A stretch of 64,000 bases of DNA from positions 4,575,370-4,639,369 of the forward strand of contig NZ_CP044399.1 in the NCBI RefSeq assembly GCF_008931805.1, in the 5' to 3' direction. The first letter of the stretch is position 1; every line of letters starts with the position of its first letter. Positions 8,221-18,524 of the stretch are shown piece by piece. Source of the DNA: Moritella marina ATCC 15381. GTDB taxonomy: Bacteria > Pseudomonadota > Gammaproteobacteria > Enterobacterales > Moritellaceae. The notes under the pieces are model-generated. The model was given only the letters and a program-made list of their open reading frames with translations. It did not search any database and was not told the DNA's origin. The translations under genes and the position numbers were made by a program.

Positions 8221-10836
8221 TTAGCTATCGGCTAATTCGGTGATTAGATTATGACGTAATTCCGCTTGCTGTTCTGGTGATAAAGGTTGATTATTATTAC
8301 CGGAAATAATAAAGAAATCCTCAGCGCGTTCACCAATTGTTGAGATTTTAGCATTATGTAAGACGATATTTTCTGAGCTTAATATCGCGCTAATACGCGC
8401 TAGTAACCCAGGCGTATCCAAGGTGATGATCTCGACAAAGGTACGTTTTTTCTTGGTGGCTAAAAACGTGACTTTAGTTTTTACCGAGAATTGCTTTATT
8501 TGTCGTGGAATACGCTGCTTTCTTAATACTGGCGCTTTAGCCTCTGTTAACACTGTTTCTAATGATTCTTGTAATGCGTAAACGCGATCAGCGGCGAGGG
8601 TATCGCCGGTTTGATCTAAGATCACGAAACTATCGAGCACATAGCCATTACGACTTGAAGTGATCTTAGCATCATGAATGTTTAAGCATTTATTACCTAA
8701 TGCAGAAACAGCAGAGGAAAATAGATGTTTATTTTCTTTCGCATAAATGAATACTTCATTACCACCACGGGTACTATTTTGACTGATGAGCACCAAGGGC
8801 TTGCTTGGATCTTGATGATTCAAAATTCCTGTCGTGTGCCAACAGATCTGACCCGGATCGTTACGTAAAAAATACTCGGAGCGGAATGTGGCCCACAAGG
8901 CTTGGATCTGTTCGAGACTAAAGCTGCTATTCTCTAAAAAAGCTAACGCAGTATCTTTGTTGTGACGGATCCTGAATTTAGCATCTAATGGGTTTTCTAA
9001 ACCGCGGCGCAGCGCTTGCTGTGTGAGGAAGTATAATTCACGTAGCAATGAACCTTTCCAGTTATTCCATAAGGTATCATTGGTCGCGCAGATATCGGCA
9101 ACCGTGAGGCAATAAAGGTAATTTAAATGCTCTTGATCGCCAATAGTACGGGCAAACTCAGTAATGATTTCAGGATCATGAATATCACGGCGCTGCGCAG
9201 TAACCGACATTAATAAATGGTATTTTACTAATCGCGCAACGAGTTTACGATCGGCTTTGTTGATACCGTGTTTCTTACAAAAAGCACGAACATCAATAGC
9301 GCCAATTTCGGAATGATTACCTTTTTGACCTTTACCTATGTCATGAAAAATAGCCGCGATAAGTAACAATTCGGGCTTTTCTAAGCGCGGGTATATCTCA
9401 CAGCATAACGGGTGTGTTTCTTTGGTTTCATCACGCTTGTAAGAATCAATGATTTTGACTAAACGATGGGTATGTTCGTCGACAGTGTAATTATGAAATA
9501 GATCAAATTGCATTTGCCCTAAAATACGACTCCACTGTGGAATGTAAGCTGCAATAACACCGTGTTTATGCATTAGCGTCAGTGCTAAACCACTGGCGTT
9601 AGGATGCTTAAGCAATAGCATGAATTGCTCTCGACATTCGGGGATGTCTTCTAACCACATGGTGAGTTTACGTCTGGCGTCACGGAGTTCACGTATGGTG
9701 CCAGCATAAATACCAGTGATATGTTTGTTATCTGCAATATGGCAGAACAGCTCAATAATAGCACTGGGACGACGGGTAAATAGATCGGTGCTGGTGGTAT
9801 CAATTAAACTGCCACGGAGACGGAAATCGGCGGTGATGTTACGTACATCCATACCGACGTGCCCGAGGATCGCCTGATTAAAAAGCTGTAGTAGCATTTC
9901 ATTGAGCTCGGTAACACGACGAATAGTTTGGTAAAATTGTTTCATCATGGTTTCAACAGCATGATTACCATCGCCGTTATAACCTAACGCGTCCGCAACG
10001 GTTGTTTGGCGGTCGAAGAGCAAGCGGTTATCACAACGCTTTAGTCCAAGGTGTAGGGCAAATCTAACCCGCCATAAAAAATTCTGACAATCTTCCAGTT
10101 CGCGGTATTCACCTTTGGTTAAAAAACCATGGTTAGTTAATTCTAAAAAGCTGTTAGAGCCAAAGTGACGGCGGGTGATCCACAGGATAGTTTGTAAATC
10201 GCGTAATCCACCTGGGCTGCTTTTTAAATCTGGCTCTAAATTGTATGAAGAGCCTTTAAATTGATGATGTCGAGCAAGTTGTTCTTCATGCTTGGCTTGG
10301 AAAAAATCTTGGCTTGGCCAGAATGTTTCCGGATCTATAATGTCTTGTAGTTGTGCATAAGTGTCTTCCGAGCCTGTGATCAAGCGCGATTCTAATAGGT
10401 TGGTCGCAATTGTGATGTCGCCCAAGCCCTTCTCTAAACACTCTTCGATAGTGCGAACACTGTGTCCGACCTCTAAGCGCAGATCCCATAACATGGTGAT
10501 AAAGAGCGATATAGCCTGCTCTTGCTCTGTGGTTAAGGTTGTCGTCGTGGTGATCAGCAGATCTATGTCTGATTTAGGGTGCAATTCGCCACGGCCATAA
10601 CCGCCGACGGCAACCAGTGCTAATTCCGAATGTGTGGATAAGGTAAACTTTTGCCAAAGACGATTCAACAATTGGTCCATGTATTCTGCGCGGCAAGATA
10701 CTAACGCAATAATATCATCGCCATCAAAGAAGCGCTGTTCAAGCCAAGACTGAAACTCTTGCATGTGTGTTTTACAATGACTAAGGGTTAACTCTTCATC
10801 TGCGAGTAATGCGGGAACATATTGAGTTGTATCCAT
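8221..10836 (-). CDS. glnD: Bifunctional uridylyltransferase/uridylyl-removing enzyme GlnD
   Basis: An 871-residue nitrogen sensor that adds UMP to, and removes it from, PII proteins (GlnB/GlnK) in response to glutamine. The nucleotidyltransferase motif GGYGRGELHPKSDIDLLI is at about residues 78-95 with both catalytic aspartates. An HD phosphohydrolase motif, FHDIGKG, lies around residue 500. Two ACT domains occupy the last 180 residues; the second begins near ITLDTPGLLARI. Length is normal. The start has GGAAGG seven bases upstream. It follows map across a terminator, as in E. coli (map/glnD/dapD). Confidence 0.96.
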   Translation of the reverse strand: MDTTQYVPALLADEELTLSHCKTHMQEFQSWLEQRFFDGDDIIALVSCRAEYMDQLLNRLWQKFTLSTHSELALVAVGGYGRGELHPKSDIDLLITTTTTLTTEQEQAISLFITMLWDLRLEVGHSVRTIEECLEKGLGDITIATNLLESRLITGSEDTYAQLQDIIDPETFWPSQDFFQAKHEEQLARHHQFKGSSYNLEPDLKSSPGGLRDLQTILWITRRHFGSNSFLELTNHGFLTKGEYRELEDCQNFLWRVRFALHLGLKRCDNRLLFDRQTTVADALGYNGDGNHAVETMMKQFYQTIRRVTELNEMLLQLFNQAILGHVGMDVRNITADFRLRGSLIDTTSTDLFTRRPSAIIELFCHIADNKHITGIYAGTIRELRDARRKLTMWLEDIPECREQFMLLLKHPNASGLALTLMHKHGVIAAYIPQWSRILGQMQFDLFHNYTVDEHTHRLVKIIDSYKRDETKETHPLCCEIYPRLEKPELLLIAAIFHDIGKGQKGNHSEIGAIDVRAFCKKHGINKADRKLVARLVKYHLLMSVTAQRRDIHDPEIITEFARTIGDQEHLNYLYCLTVADICATNDTLWNNWKGSLLRELYFLTQQALRRGLENPLDAKFRIRHNKDTALAFLENSSFSLEQIQALWATFRSEYFLRNDPGQICWHTTGILNHQDPSKPLVLISQNSTRGGNEVFIYAKENKHLFSSAVSALGNKCLNIHDAKITSSRNGYVLDSFVILDQTGDTLAADRVYALQESLETVLTEAKAPVLRKQRIPRQIKQFSVKTKVTFLATKKKRTFVEIITLDTPGLLARISAILSSENIVLHNAKISTIGERAEDFFIISGNNNQPLSPEQQAELRHNLITELADS

Positions 10837-10860
10837 ACGACGCCTTCCTGGAGTTCGATA

Positions 10861-10891
10861 GAAAAATGGGAACTGCAGGCGCGGTTCCCAT
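10861..10891 (-). terminator. Terminator between map and glnD
   Basis: On the minus strand, ATGGGAAC pairs with GTTCCCAT around a 10-base loop and is followed by TTTTT. It lies 35 bases after the map stop and just before glnD, so part of glnD transcription may come from readthrough. Confidence 0.8.
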
Positions 10892-10925
10892 GTGAACTAA
10901 TTTTAAAATGAGTGTTTATCTACAA

Positions 10926-11765
10926 TTAATTTTTTAAGATACGCGGGATTGTTTCTTCGTCACGTAATGTTAGGATTTCACAGCCGTCTTTAGTCACGAC
11001 AAGTGTGTGCTCCCATTGCGCTGAATTTTTATTATCTTTTGTTAGTACAGTCCAATGATCATCAGCAACTACGTTGTGTTTTTTACCTGCGTTAATCATA
11101 GGTTCAATCGTGAAACACATGCCTTCTTTAAGCACTAGGTTTTGATTACTCTCGTTGAAGCGAGATTTGTAATGTAATACTTGTGGTTCTTCATGGAATT
11201 TGTCACCAATACCGTGACCACAGTATTCTTCTACGATTGAGTATTTACGTGTCGGGTTCGCTTTATTGTGCGCTTTGATTTTTTTCTCAATGATTTCACC
11301 TATACGGCTTAATCGCGCACCTGGTTTGACTTGACGTAAACCTTCATAGAGTGCTTCTTGTGAGATGCGGCATAATTGCTTATCACGCGGAGATACTTCA
11401 CCGATGAAAAACATTTTTGATGTATCGCCGTGGAAACCATTTTTGATCACTGTGATATCCATATTCAGGATATCGCCATCTTCTAGCGGGCGATCATCTG
11501 GCACACCGTGGCACACAACGGTGTTGATTGATGTACAGATCGATTTTGGAAATGCAGTATCATCGTTTTCATCATAGCTTGGGTAATACAAAGGCGCTGA
11601 TAATGCGTCGTTTGCTAAAGTGAATTCATGACAACGGTCATTTAATTCCTGAGTGGTCACCCCAGCAACTACAAACGGTTCGATCATTTCTAGTACTTGT
11701 GCTGCTAGACGACCAGCAACACGCATTTTTTCGATTTGCTCTTCAGTTTTAATGACTACGCTCAT
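10926..11765 (-). CDS. map: Type I methionine aminopeptidase
   Basis: Removes the initiator Met from nascent proteins. All metal ligands of the pita-bread fold are visible: Asp in NMDITVIKNGFHGDTSKMF (two Asp), His in GHGIGDKFHEEP, Glu in FTIEPMI, and Glu in QWEHTLVV. The substrate His is in VVCHGVPDD. The product is 279 residues, slightly longer than E. coli Map (264), with the extra length in loops and the C-terminus. It diverges from rpsB across about 500 bases, the standard gammaproteobacterial arrangement. Confidence 0.95.
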   Translation of the reverse strand: MSVVIKTEEQIEKMRVAGRLAAQVLEMIEPFVVAGVTTQELNDRCHEFTLANDALSAPLYYPSYDENDDTAFPKSICTSINTVVCHGVPDDRPLEDGDILNMDITVIKNGFHGDTSKMFFIGEVSPRDKQLCRISQEALYEGLRQVKPGARLSRIGEIIEKKIKAHNKANPTRKYSIVEEYCGHGIGDKFHEEPQVLHYKSRFNESNQNLVLKEGMCFTIEPMINAGKKHNVVADDHWTVLTKDNKNSAQWEHTLVVTKDGCEILTLRDEETIPRILKN

Positions 11766-12022
11766 TTTTCACTCTTCAATATATAGAATATAGATGTTTT
11801 GTTTATGACTATATTGTAACGCTAATGCGAGTGATAAGCATAAATTTTTTTGTAATTCAAAGTCTCATTATCAAGTGCTGACTATTTATAGCTGTTTTGC
11901 TGGTAATTTATAGCGTAATTAATTTATTTATAGGCAGGATAAATCCTCATGAAAAACGATAATTAAGGTGATGATTAGCGTTATTCAATCGTATAAATGA
12001 AAAAAAATCGCGTGACAAAAAT

Positions 12023-12051
12023 TTGTGCTATTTATCTGTATATGGTATAAA
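12023..12051 (+). promoter_or_regulatory. Predicted rpsB promoter with GC-rich discriminator
   Basis: TTGTGC at 12023-12028 and TATAAA at 12046-12051 are separated by 17 bases and followed by GCGCGC, a GC-rich discriminator expected of stringently controlled ribosomal protein promoters. The start would be near 12058. The stretch 11766-12022 is AT-rich, shows no gene and should also hold the map promoter. Confidence 0.65.
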
Positions 12052-12057
12052 GCGCGC

Positions 12058-12263
12058 AATGAATTAACAAATTTCTGTTACAGGTTGTTTATTAACTTCA
12101 TACACACATATTTTATATAAATCACACACACATCGGCACATTTATCGGGGTGCTTTTGCTTTGTTTGGTAACTGTTTGATTATCTTACTATTACTTAGAA
12201 GTTGAAGTCGAAAAAATGGGATGTGTGGAGGCCTAACCCCATACAAAACAAAGGAAATTTATA
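12058..12263 (+). promoter_or_regulatory. rpsB leader, probable S2 autoregulatory element
   Basis: A roughly 206-base leader precedes rpsB. Near its end ATGGG (12216-12220) can pair with CCCAT (12238-12242) around a GTGTGGAGGCCTAA loop, just before the AAAGGAAA ribosome site. In enterobacteria ribosomal protein S2 represses rpsB-tsf through a conserved leader of this kind. That this leader does the same is inference from position and resemblance. Confidence 0.5.
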
Positions 12264-12992
12264 ATGGCTACTGTATCAATGCGCGATATGCTACAAGCTG
12301 GTGTTCACTTCGGTCACCAAACTCGTTACTGGAACCCAAAAATGAAGCAATTCATTTTCGGTGCTCGTAGTAAAGTACATATCATCAACTTAGAACAAAC
12401 TGTACCTATGTTCAACGAAGCTCTTGGTTTCATCAAAAGCGTTGCAGACAAAAAAGGTAAAGTTCTTTTTGTTGGTACTAAAAAAGCTGCTGGCGAAACA
12501 ATCAAAGAAGCTGCACTTTCATGTGACCAGTTCTACGTTGATCACCGCTGGTTAGGCGGTATGTTGACTAACTGGAAAACAGTTCGTCAATCAATCAAAC
12601 GTCTAACTACTCTAGAAGCACAATCACAAGACGGTACATTCGAGCAACTTACTAAGAAAGAAGCTCTAATGAACACTCGTGAAATGGAAAAACTAGAGAA
12701 AAGCCTTGGTGGTATCAAAACTATGGGCGGTTTACCTGACGTTATCTTCATTATCGATGCTGACCACGAGCACATCGCTATTAAAGAAGCTAACAACCTA
12801 GGTATCCCAGTAGTAGCTATTGTTGATACAAACTCAAACCCAGACAACATCGATTTCGTTGTACCTGGTAACGATGATGCGATCCGTGCTATCAAACTTT
12901 ATGCAGGTGCTGTAGCAGCAACTGTAAATGAAGGCCGTAATCAAGACATCGCTGCACAAGCTGAAAGCGACTTCATCGAAGAAGCTAAATAA
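12264..12992 (+). CDS. rpsB: 30S ribosomal protein S2
   Basis: A 242-residue ribosomal protein S2, normal for the family, needed for S1 binding and for initiation. Signatures include [26 protein letters not shown] at the N-terminus, the [13 protein letters not shown] segment, and [32 protein letters not shown] strong AAAGGAAA lies before the ATG. It is followed by an attenuator-like terminator and then tsf, as in E. coli. Codon use is strongly biased to C-ending codons, as expected of a highly expressed gene. Confidence 0.98.
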   Translation: MATVSMRDMLQAGVHFGHQTRYWNPKMKQFIFGARSKVHIINLEQTVPMFNEALGFIKSVADKKGKVLFVGTKKAAGETIKEAALSCDQFYVDHRWLGGMLTNWKTVRQSIKRLTTLEAQSQDGTFEQLTKKEALMNTREMEKLEKSLGGIKTMGGLPDVIFIIDADHEHIAIKEANNLGIPVVAIVDTNSNPDNIDFVVPGNDDAIRAIKLYAGAVAATVNEGRNQDIAAQAESDFIEEAK

Positions 12993-13045
12993 TAGCTTTT
13001 CGATTTGATCGATGCTCTTATTAACTAAGTGCACTATTTAGTTAG

Positions 13046-13074
13046 CAGGAGCCATATGGCTCCTGTTTTTTTTT
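13046..13074 (+). terminator. Attenuator/terminator between rpsB and tsf
   Basis: A perfect 20-base palindrome (13046-13065) is followed by nine T. Its position between rpsB and tsf matches a known E. coli feature that lets only part of the transcripts enter tsf. Confidence 0.85.
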
Positions 13075-13098
13075 GTATAAGAATTGAGGAAATTACCC

Positions 13099-13977
13099 AT
13101 GGCAATTACTGCTGCAATGGTTAAAGAACTGCGCGAACGTACAGCTGCAGGTATGATGGATTGTAAGAAAGCGCTTGTTGCTGCTGAAGGCGACATGGAA
13201 TTAGCAATCGAGAACATGCGTAAATCAGGCGCTGTTAAAGCGGCTAAAAAAGCTGGTCGTATTGCTGCTGAAGGCGTGATCAAAACTAAAGTTGCTAACG
13301 GCGTTGCTGTTCTAGTTGAAATCAACTCAGAAACAGATTTCGTAGCAAAAGATGCAAGCTTCCTAGCATTTGCTAACCAAGTTGTTGAAGTAGCTCACGC
13401 TGGTGAATTCGATTCAGCTGAAGCACTACTAGCTGCTAAATTTGATGCTGAATTAACAGTTGAAGAAGCGCGTGCTAACCTTATTGCTAAAATTGGCGAG
13501 AACATCAATGTTCGTCGTTCAGTTGTAGTTAAAGGTGAAAACCTAGCTGAATACGTACACAGCGGTACTATCGGTGTTGTTACATCACTTAAAGGCGGCG
13601 ACGCTGAATTAGCTAAGAAAATCGCTATGCACGTAGCAGCAGCTAAGCCTGAATTCGTTAAACCTGAAGATGTACCAGCTTCAGTTGTTGAAAAAGAAAA
13701 AGCGATCCAAATCGACATCGCAGTGAACAGTGGCAAACCACAAGAAATCGCTGAGAAAATGGTTGTCGGTCGTATGAAGAAATTTACTGGTGAAGTGAGC
13801 CTTACAGGTCAAGCTTTCATCATGGAACCTTCAAAAACTGTTGGTCAACTTCTTAAAGAAGAAGGCGCAGACGTTGAAACATTTATCCGCATCGAAGTGG
13901 GTGAAGGTATCGAGAAAGCGGAAGATGATTTCGCCGCTGAAGTTGCAGCTACAGTAGCAGCAGCAAAAAAAGCATAA
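13099..13977 (+). CDS. tsf: Elongation factor Ts
   Basis: The guanine-nucleotide exchange factor of EF-Tu. The N-terminal domain carries [18 protein letters not shown], and the EF-Tu-contacting TDFVAKD motif follows at about residue 80. The product is about 292 residues, slightly longer than E. coli EF-Ts. The frame opens at a TTG five codons earlier, but [11 protein letters not shown] is the family start and has GAGGAAA upstream. High-expression codon bias matches rpsB. Confidence 0.97.
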   Translation: MAITAAMVKELRERTAAGMMDCKKALVAAEGDMELAIENMRKSGAVKAAKKAGRIAAEGVIKTKVANGVAVLVEINSETDFVAKDASFLAFANQVVEVAHAGEFDSAEALLAAKFDAELTVEEARANLIAKIGENINVRRSVVVKGENLAEYVHSGTIGVVTSLKGGDAELAKKIAMHVAAAKPEFVKPEDVPASVVEKEKAIQIDIAVNSGKPQEIAEKMVVGRMKKFTGEVSLTGQAFIMEPSKTVGQLLKEEGADVETFIRIEVGEGIEKAEDDFAAEVAATVAAAKKA

Positions 13978-14005
13978 TTTAATCATTGCTTAAGATTTAA
14001 TATAG

Positions 14006-14029
14006 ACCGCGGCTTAGGCTGCGGTTTTT
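14006..14029 (+). terminator. Terminator between tsf and pyrH
   Basis: ACCGCGGC and GCTGCGGT form an 8-step stem (one G-T pair) with a TTAG loop, followed by TTTTT. Confidence 0.85.
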
Positions 14030-14051
14030 CCACAATTAGGATAAAGAGATC

Positions 14052-14792
14052 ATGATGACTACCAACCCGAAACCTGCATATCGTCGTATTTTATTAAAGC
14101 TTAGTGGTGAAGCTCTAATGGGAGAAGAAAGCTTTGGTATTGACCCTAAAGTTCTAGATCGCATGGCGCAAGAGATTAAAGAAATTGTTGAGTTAGGTGT
14201 TCAAGTTGGTTTGGTTATTGGTGGCGGTAACTTATTCCGTGGTGCAGGTCTTGCTGAAGCGGGTATGAACCGTGTAGTGGGCGATCACATGGGCATGTTA
14301 GCAACTGTGATGAATGGCTTAGCAATGCGTGATGCACTACACCGTGCTTATGTGAATGCTCGTTTAATGTCTGCAATTGAATTACGTGGTGTATGTGACA
14401 GCTACAACTGGGCTGAAGCAATTAGTTTATTAAAAACAGGCCGAGTAGTAATCTTCTCTGCTGGTACAGGTAACCCATTCTGTACAACTGACTCGGCAGC
14501 ATGTTTACGTGGTATTGAAATTGAAGCTGACATTGTATTGAAAGCGACAAAAGTTGACGGCGTATACTCTGAAGATCCAGTTAAAAATCCAAATGCTGAA
14601 TTTTACGATACGCTTGAGTATCGTGAAGTTGTAGAAAAAGAACTTAAAATCATGGATCTATCTGCATTCACTATGGCGCGCGATCATAATTTACCAATGC
14701 GTGTATTTAACATGACGAAGCCAGGTGCTTTACGCCGTGTTATTATGGGTGAAGCTGAAGGCACATTGATTTCAAATGCAGCAAAGAAATAA
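14052..14792 (+). CDS. pyrH: UMP kinase
   Basis: Phosphorylates UMP to UDP; bacterial PyrH belongs to the amino-acid kinase fold and is GTP-activated and UTP-inhibited. The ATP-site motif KLSGEAL is near residue 18, GGGNLFRG near residue 56, and the [13 protein letters not shown] segment near residue 140. Length (246) is normal. It sits in the classical rpsB-tsf-pyrH-frr order. The ATG is preceded by AAAGAG. Confidence 0.97.
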   Translation: MMTTNPKPAYRRILLKLSGEALMGEESFGIDPKVLDRMAQEIKEIVELGVQVGLVIGGGNLFRGAGLAEAGMNRVVGDHMGMLATVMNGLAMRDALHRAYVNARLMSAIELRGVCDSYNWAEAISLLKTGRVVIFSAGTGNPFCTTDSAACLRGIEIEADIVLKATKVDGVYSEDPVKNPNAEFYDTLEYREVVEKELKIMDLSAFTMARDHNLPMRVFNMTKPGALRRVIMGEAEGTLISNAAKK

Positions 14793-14943
14793 AACTGAGT
14801 CTCAATTTCAGTAAATAAATACAATAGTTTAAAGTTTAGGGGGATTATAACAAGACCTCTAAATTGAATTGATTTACACTATGTCAGTTAATTCTCATAG
14901 TTAAAGCAGTGTTTGTACTGCCAATAAATTTAAGGAAGACGTT

Positions 14944-15501
14944 GTGATCAACGAAATTAAAGATGACGCTCAGACCCGTATGGGCAAAACTATCGAAGCA
15001 CTAAAAGGCCAATTATCTAAAGTACGTACTGGCCGTGCACATCCAAGTATCCTAAACGGTATTACAGTTTCTTACTACGGTGCTAGCACACCGCTTAACC
15101 AAATTGGTAACGTAGGTACTGAAGATTCTCGTACACTAAGCATTACAGTATTTGATGCAACTATGGTTCAAGCTGTAGAAAAAGCAATCATGATGTCTGA
15201 TTTGGGTCTTAACCCACAATCTGCTGGTACGAATATCCGTATTCCATTACCTGCACTAACTGAAGAACGTCGTAAGAGCTTAATTAAAGTTGTTCGCCAT
15301 GATGCAGAGCAAGCACGTGTTGCTATTCGTAACATTCGTCGCGATGCAAACGGCGACATTAAAGGCTTACTAAAAGAAAAAGAAATCGGTGAAGATGAAG
15401 ATCGCCGCGCACAAGATGAAGTGCAAAAACTGACTGATGTTTATATCAAGCAAGTTGATACAGTATTAGCAGATAAAGAAAAAGACTTAATGGAAGTGTA
15501 G
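14944..15501 (+). CDS. frr: Ribosome recycling factor
   Basis: With EF-G it splits post-termination ribosomes. The 185-residue length and the [17 protein letters not shown] and [16 protein letters not shown] segments are diagnostic. The start is GTG with AAGGAAG eight bases upstream. It is separated from pyrH by 151 bases, so it may have its own promoter. A weak hairpin follows before uppS. Confidence 0.97.
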   Translation: MINEIKDDAQTRMGKTIEALKGQLSKVRTGRAHPSILNGITVSYYGASTPLNQIGNVGTEDSRTLSITVFDATMVQAVEKAIMMSDLGLNPQSAGTNIRIPLPALTEERRKSLIKVVRHDAEQARVAIRNIRRDANGDIKGLLKEKEIGEDEDRRAQDEVQKLTDVYIKQVDTVLADKEKDLMEV

Positions 15502-15520
15502 TTTCGATTCCACTTTTAAG

Positions 15521-15542
15521 ACGCCGTGTTTCGATGCGGCGC
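15521..15542 (+). other. Hairpin with TTCG loop after frr
   Basis: CGCCG and CGGCG (15522-15526 with 15537-15541), extended by two wobble pairs and one T-A pair, close a TTCG loop. The following T-run is weak, so this may be a partial terminator or mRNA-stabilising structure between frr and uppS. Confidence 0.5.
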
Positions 15543-15548
15543 TTTAGA

Positions 15549-15592
15549 TTTTAATGGATAAAGAAAGTATTTTTAATGGATAAAGACAGTAA
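15549..15592 (+). repeat. 22-bp tandem duplication at the uppS ribosome site
   Basis: Two adjacent 22-base units (15549-15570 and 15571-15592) match at 20 positions; each contains TTTTAATGGATAAAGA. The second unit ends on the first base of the uppS start codon. Each unit supplies its own ATG in another frame: the first opens a 9-codon ORF, the second a 16-codon ORF overlapping the uppS start. Confidence 0.85.
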
Positions 15593-16362
15593 TGGTAAAC
15601 TCAAGCGAACTCGAAGCGTTAGTTAATGACTCGAAACCTAAGCATGTTGCAATCATTATGGATGGCAACGGCCGTTGGGCTGAGCAGCGTGGCAAAATAC
15701 GTGTTAAAGGCCACCATGAAGGTGTTAAGTCTGTTCGTCAAGTTGTAAGTAGTGCATTAACTATGGGAATTGAGTCGTTAACGCTATTTGCATTTAGTAG
15801 TGAAAATTGGCGCCGTCCGGAAGCTGAAGTGAGTGTGCTGATGAAATTATTCATGACAGTACTGACACGAGAAGTTAAGAAATTACACAAAAATCAAATC
15901 CGCCTAAAAATCATTGGCGATGTATCTGCATTTAGTCCTGCTATTCAAGCCAAGATTACTGAGGCTGAAACGTTAACACGTAACAACACCAAGCTCATAC
16001 TTAATATTGCAGCCAACTACGGCGGTCAATCAGATATTGCCAATGCAGCAAAACAGATTGCTATCGCGGTTAAAACTGGGGCTGTGAGTATCGATGAAAT
16101 TGATGATAAAATGCTCGGGCAACATATTGCCATGGCTGACCAAGCAGCGGTCGATTTGATGATCCGTACTGGTGGCGACCACCGAATTAGTAACTTTTTG
16201 TTGTGGCAACTCGCGTATGCAGAATTATTGTTTACTGATACCTTGTGGCCAGATTTTGATAGCGCCGCTTTTGAAGATGCCATCTTTAATTTTGTAAACA
16301 GAGAACGTCGTTTTGGCGGTACTGGTGCTCAGATCAGAGCGATCTTAACGAAGCAGCAATAA
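15592..16362 (+). CDS. uppS: Undecaprenyl diphosphate synthase (cis-prenyltransferase)
   Basis: Extends farnesyl diphosphate with isopentenyl diphosphate in cis to make the C55 carrier lipid of peptidoglycan and O-antigen synthesis. The catalytic Asp lies in [13 protein letters not shown] (about residue 26). SSENWRRP and the C-terminal [16 protein letters not shown] and FGGTGAQIR motifs are all present; the IRTGGD motif is followed by H where many homologues have E/R. Length (256) is normal. The ribosome site is only GGATAAAGAC and lies within the tandem duplication. Confidence 0.95.
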   Translation: MVNSSELEALVNDSKPKHVAIIMDGNGRWAEQRGKIRVKGHHEGVKSVRQVVSSALTMGIESLTLFAFSSENWRRPEAEVSVLMKLFMTVLTREVKKLHKNQIRLKIIGDVSAFSPAIQAKITEAETLTRNNTKLILNIAANYGGQSDIANAAKQIAIAVKTGAVSIDEIDDKMLGQHIAMADQAAVDLMIRTGGDHRISNFLLWQLAYAELLFTDTLWPDFDSAAFEDAIFNFVNRERRFGGTGAQIRAILTKQQ

Positions 16363-16418
16363 ACACATATATAAACGTTTAGATATTGTCTGAACGTTTT
16401 TCAATAGGAGAACAAGTT

Positions 16419-17315
16419 TTGCTCAAGCAACGAATCACGACTGCATTAATTTTAGCGCCCCTAGCGCTTGCCGCTATTTTTTTGTTACCGCTGCAATGGT
16501 ATGCACTAGCTATCGCAGGTGTTTTTATACTCGCAACAAAAGAGTGGGCTGTATTGGTTGATAAAAACAATACTAAATTACCGAACGCCCTCATTGTCGG
16601 TTATTCACTTATTTTGGGTGCTTCATTATTAGTTATCCCACCTGACGTACGTAATATCTGGCAAGTCAGTGCTGGTGAAATTGTCTTAGTACCCTTAGTC
16701 AGTGCTATTTTAAGCATTGGTGCGATTTGGTGGGTTATTTGTGCAGGCTTAGTATTAACTTATCCTAATAGTGCCAAAGCATGGACTAAGAATACATTCG
16801 TGAAAGTTGTTTTTGGTATTGTGACATTAGTGCCATTTTTCTGGGCGATGTTAGCACTGCGTTCTTTTGATTACGCGCATGACCAACAGTCTGGTGCATG
16901 GTTAGTGATGTTGGTGATGTTCTTGGTGTGGGGCGCAGATTCAGGTGCTTATTTCACCGGTAAGAAATTTGGTAAAAATAAATTAGCACCAAAAGTAAGC
17001 CCGGGTAAAACACGAGAAGGCTTTCTTGGTGGTGTTGCTGTGTCGATGATTATTGCGTTAATTGCTGCCGTTGTGATGGCTGTTTCACCTTCAGGGGAAC
17101 TTGATAGCACCAAGCTTGTCATAGTTTTGTTCACGTGTTTTGTTACTTCAATTTCATCAACATTAGGTGATCTTAATGAGAGTATGTTCAAACGTGAAGC
17201 GGGCGTAAAGGACAGTGGAACATTATTACCTGGCCATGGTGGCATTTTAGATCGTATAGATAGTTTAACGGCTGCATTACCGGTATTTGCTGTTATTTAT
17301 TTAGTTTGTTTTTAA
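16419..17315 (+). CDS. cdsA: Phosphatidate cytidylyltransferase CdsA
   Basis: Makes CDP-diacylglycerol from phosphatidate and CTP, the branch point to all phospholipids. An integral membrane protein of about 298 residues with some eight hydrophobic segments and the C-terminal CDS signature: SPGKTREGFLGG around residue 205 and KDSGTLLPGHGGILDRIDS near the end. The frame opens further upstream, but TTG at 16419 gives the family start MLKQRITTALIL and has AGGAG eight bases upstream, so I take TTG as the start. It lies between uppS and dxr as in E. coli. Confidence 0.95.
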   Translation: MLKQRITTALILAPLALAAIFLLPLQWYALAIAGVFILATKEWAVLVDKNNTKLPNALIVGYSLILGASLLVIPPDVRNIWQVSAGEIVLVPLVSAILSIGAIWWVICAGLVLTYPNSAKAWTKNTFVKVVFGIVTLVPFFWAMLALRSFDYAHDQQSGAWLVMLVMFLVWGADSGAYFTGKKFGKNKLAPKVSPGKTREGFLGGVAVSMIIALIAAVVMAVSPSGELDSTKLVIVLFTCFVTSISSTLGDLNESMFKREAGVKDSGTLLPGHGGILDRIDSLTAALPVFAVIYLVCF

Positions 17316-17327
17316 GGGAGCGTTACT

Positions 17328-18524
17328 GTGATTGGATTAACGATACTGGGTGCAACCGGCTCGATCGGTAAAAGTACCCTTGCTGTTATTCGTCAAAATC
17401 CTGAGCGCTTTCGGGTACTGGCTTTAACCGCTAATAGTAATGTTACTGAGATGCTGGCGCAATGTTTAGAGTTTAAACCTTGTTATGCAGTGATGCTTAA
17501 TGACGGTGCTGCGAGCCAGTTAGCGCAACAACTAAAATCACTTAACTGTTCTACTGAAGTGTTATCAGGGCGCGATGCTCTATGCCAGGTTGCCGCGCTT
17601 GATGAGAATGATATGGTGATGGCTGCGATTGTTGGTGCTGCTGGACTGATGCCAACCTTAGCTGCTGTACGTGCTGGTAAACGTATTTTACTGGCAAACA
17701 AAGAAGCGTTAGTGATGTCTGGTGCTTTGTTTATGGATGAAGTAAAAGCCAGCGGCGCTGAGCTATTACCGATTGATAGTGAACACAACGCCATATTCCA
17801 GGCTATGCCTGTAGCGGTGCAAAATAACCTCGGGTTTTGTGATCTGATTGCAGAGGGGATCAGTAAGATCCTGTTAACCGGTTCTGGCGGACCATTTCGC
17901 TATAGCAATATTGCTGACTTGGCAGCAGTGACTCCTGCACAAGCTTGTGCACATCCTAATTGGTCTATGGGTCAGAAGATCTCAGTAGACTCTGCGACTA
18001 TGATGAATAAAGGCTTAGAGTATATCGAGGCTAAATGGCTGTTCAATGCGGATGAATCTCAGATCCAAGTGGTTATCCACCCCCAGTCAGTGATTCATTC
18101 TATGGTGCAATACACAGATGGTTCAGTATTAGCCCAGATGGGTGAACCGGATATGTGTACCCCAATTGCCCACGCAATGGCTTATCCAAAACGTATTCCT
18201 TCAGGTGTTAAACCGCTCGATTTTTTCGAGATGGGTGAACTGACTTTCTTGAAACCTGATTATACGCGTTACCCTTGTTTGAAATTAGCGATTGATGCGT
18301 GTTACCAAGGTCAAGTGGCAACAACAACATTAAACGCGACCAATGAGGTTGCGGTTGATGCCTTCTTAACCGGACAAATTGGTTTTACGGATATAGCCCG
18401 TGTAAATGCGACGGTTTTGGAAGCTTTAACTTTTTCTGAAGCAAAAAGTATTGATGCATTGATTGAGATTGATGCAATGGCGCGAATTGACGCCCAACAA
18501 ACAATAAGCAGAGTAACAAAATGA
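17328..18524 (+). CDS. dxr: 1-deoxy-D-xylulose 5-phosphate reductoisomerase
   Basis: Second enzyme of the MEP isoprenoid pathway; converts DXP to MEP with NADPH and is the fosmidomycin target. The NADPH-binding [11 protein letters not shown] is at residues 7-17. [15 protein letters not shown] and the metal/substrate-binding [12 protein letters not shown] follow, then [17 protein letters not shown]. Length (398) is normal. The start is GTG with AGGGAG upstream, and the TGA stop overlaps the rseP ATG. It supplies precursors for uppS two genes upstream. Confidence 0.97.
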   Translation: MIGLTILGATGSIGKSTLAVIRQNPERFRVLALTANSNVTEMLAQCLEFKPCYAVMLNDGAASQLAQQLKSLNCSTEVLSGRDALCQVAALDENDMVMAAIVGAAGLMPTLAAVRAGKRILLANKEALVMSGALFMDEVKASGAELLPIDSEHNAIFQAMPVAVQNNLGFCDLIAEGISKILLTGSGGPFRYSNIADLAAVTPAQACAHPNWSMGQKISVDSATMMNKGLEYIEAKWLFNADESQIQVVIHPQSVIHSMVQYTDGSVLAQMGEPDMCTPIAHAMAYPKRIPSGVKPLDFFEMGELTFLKPDYTRYPCLKLAIDACYQGQVATTTLNATNEVAVDAFLTGQIGFTDIARVNATVLEALTFSEAKSIDALIEIDAMARIDAQQTISRVTK

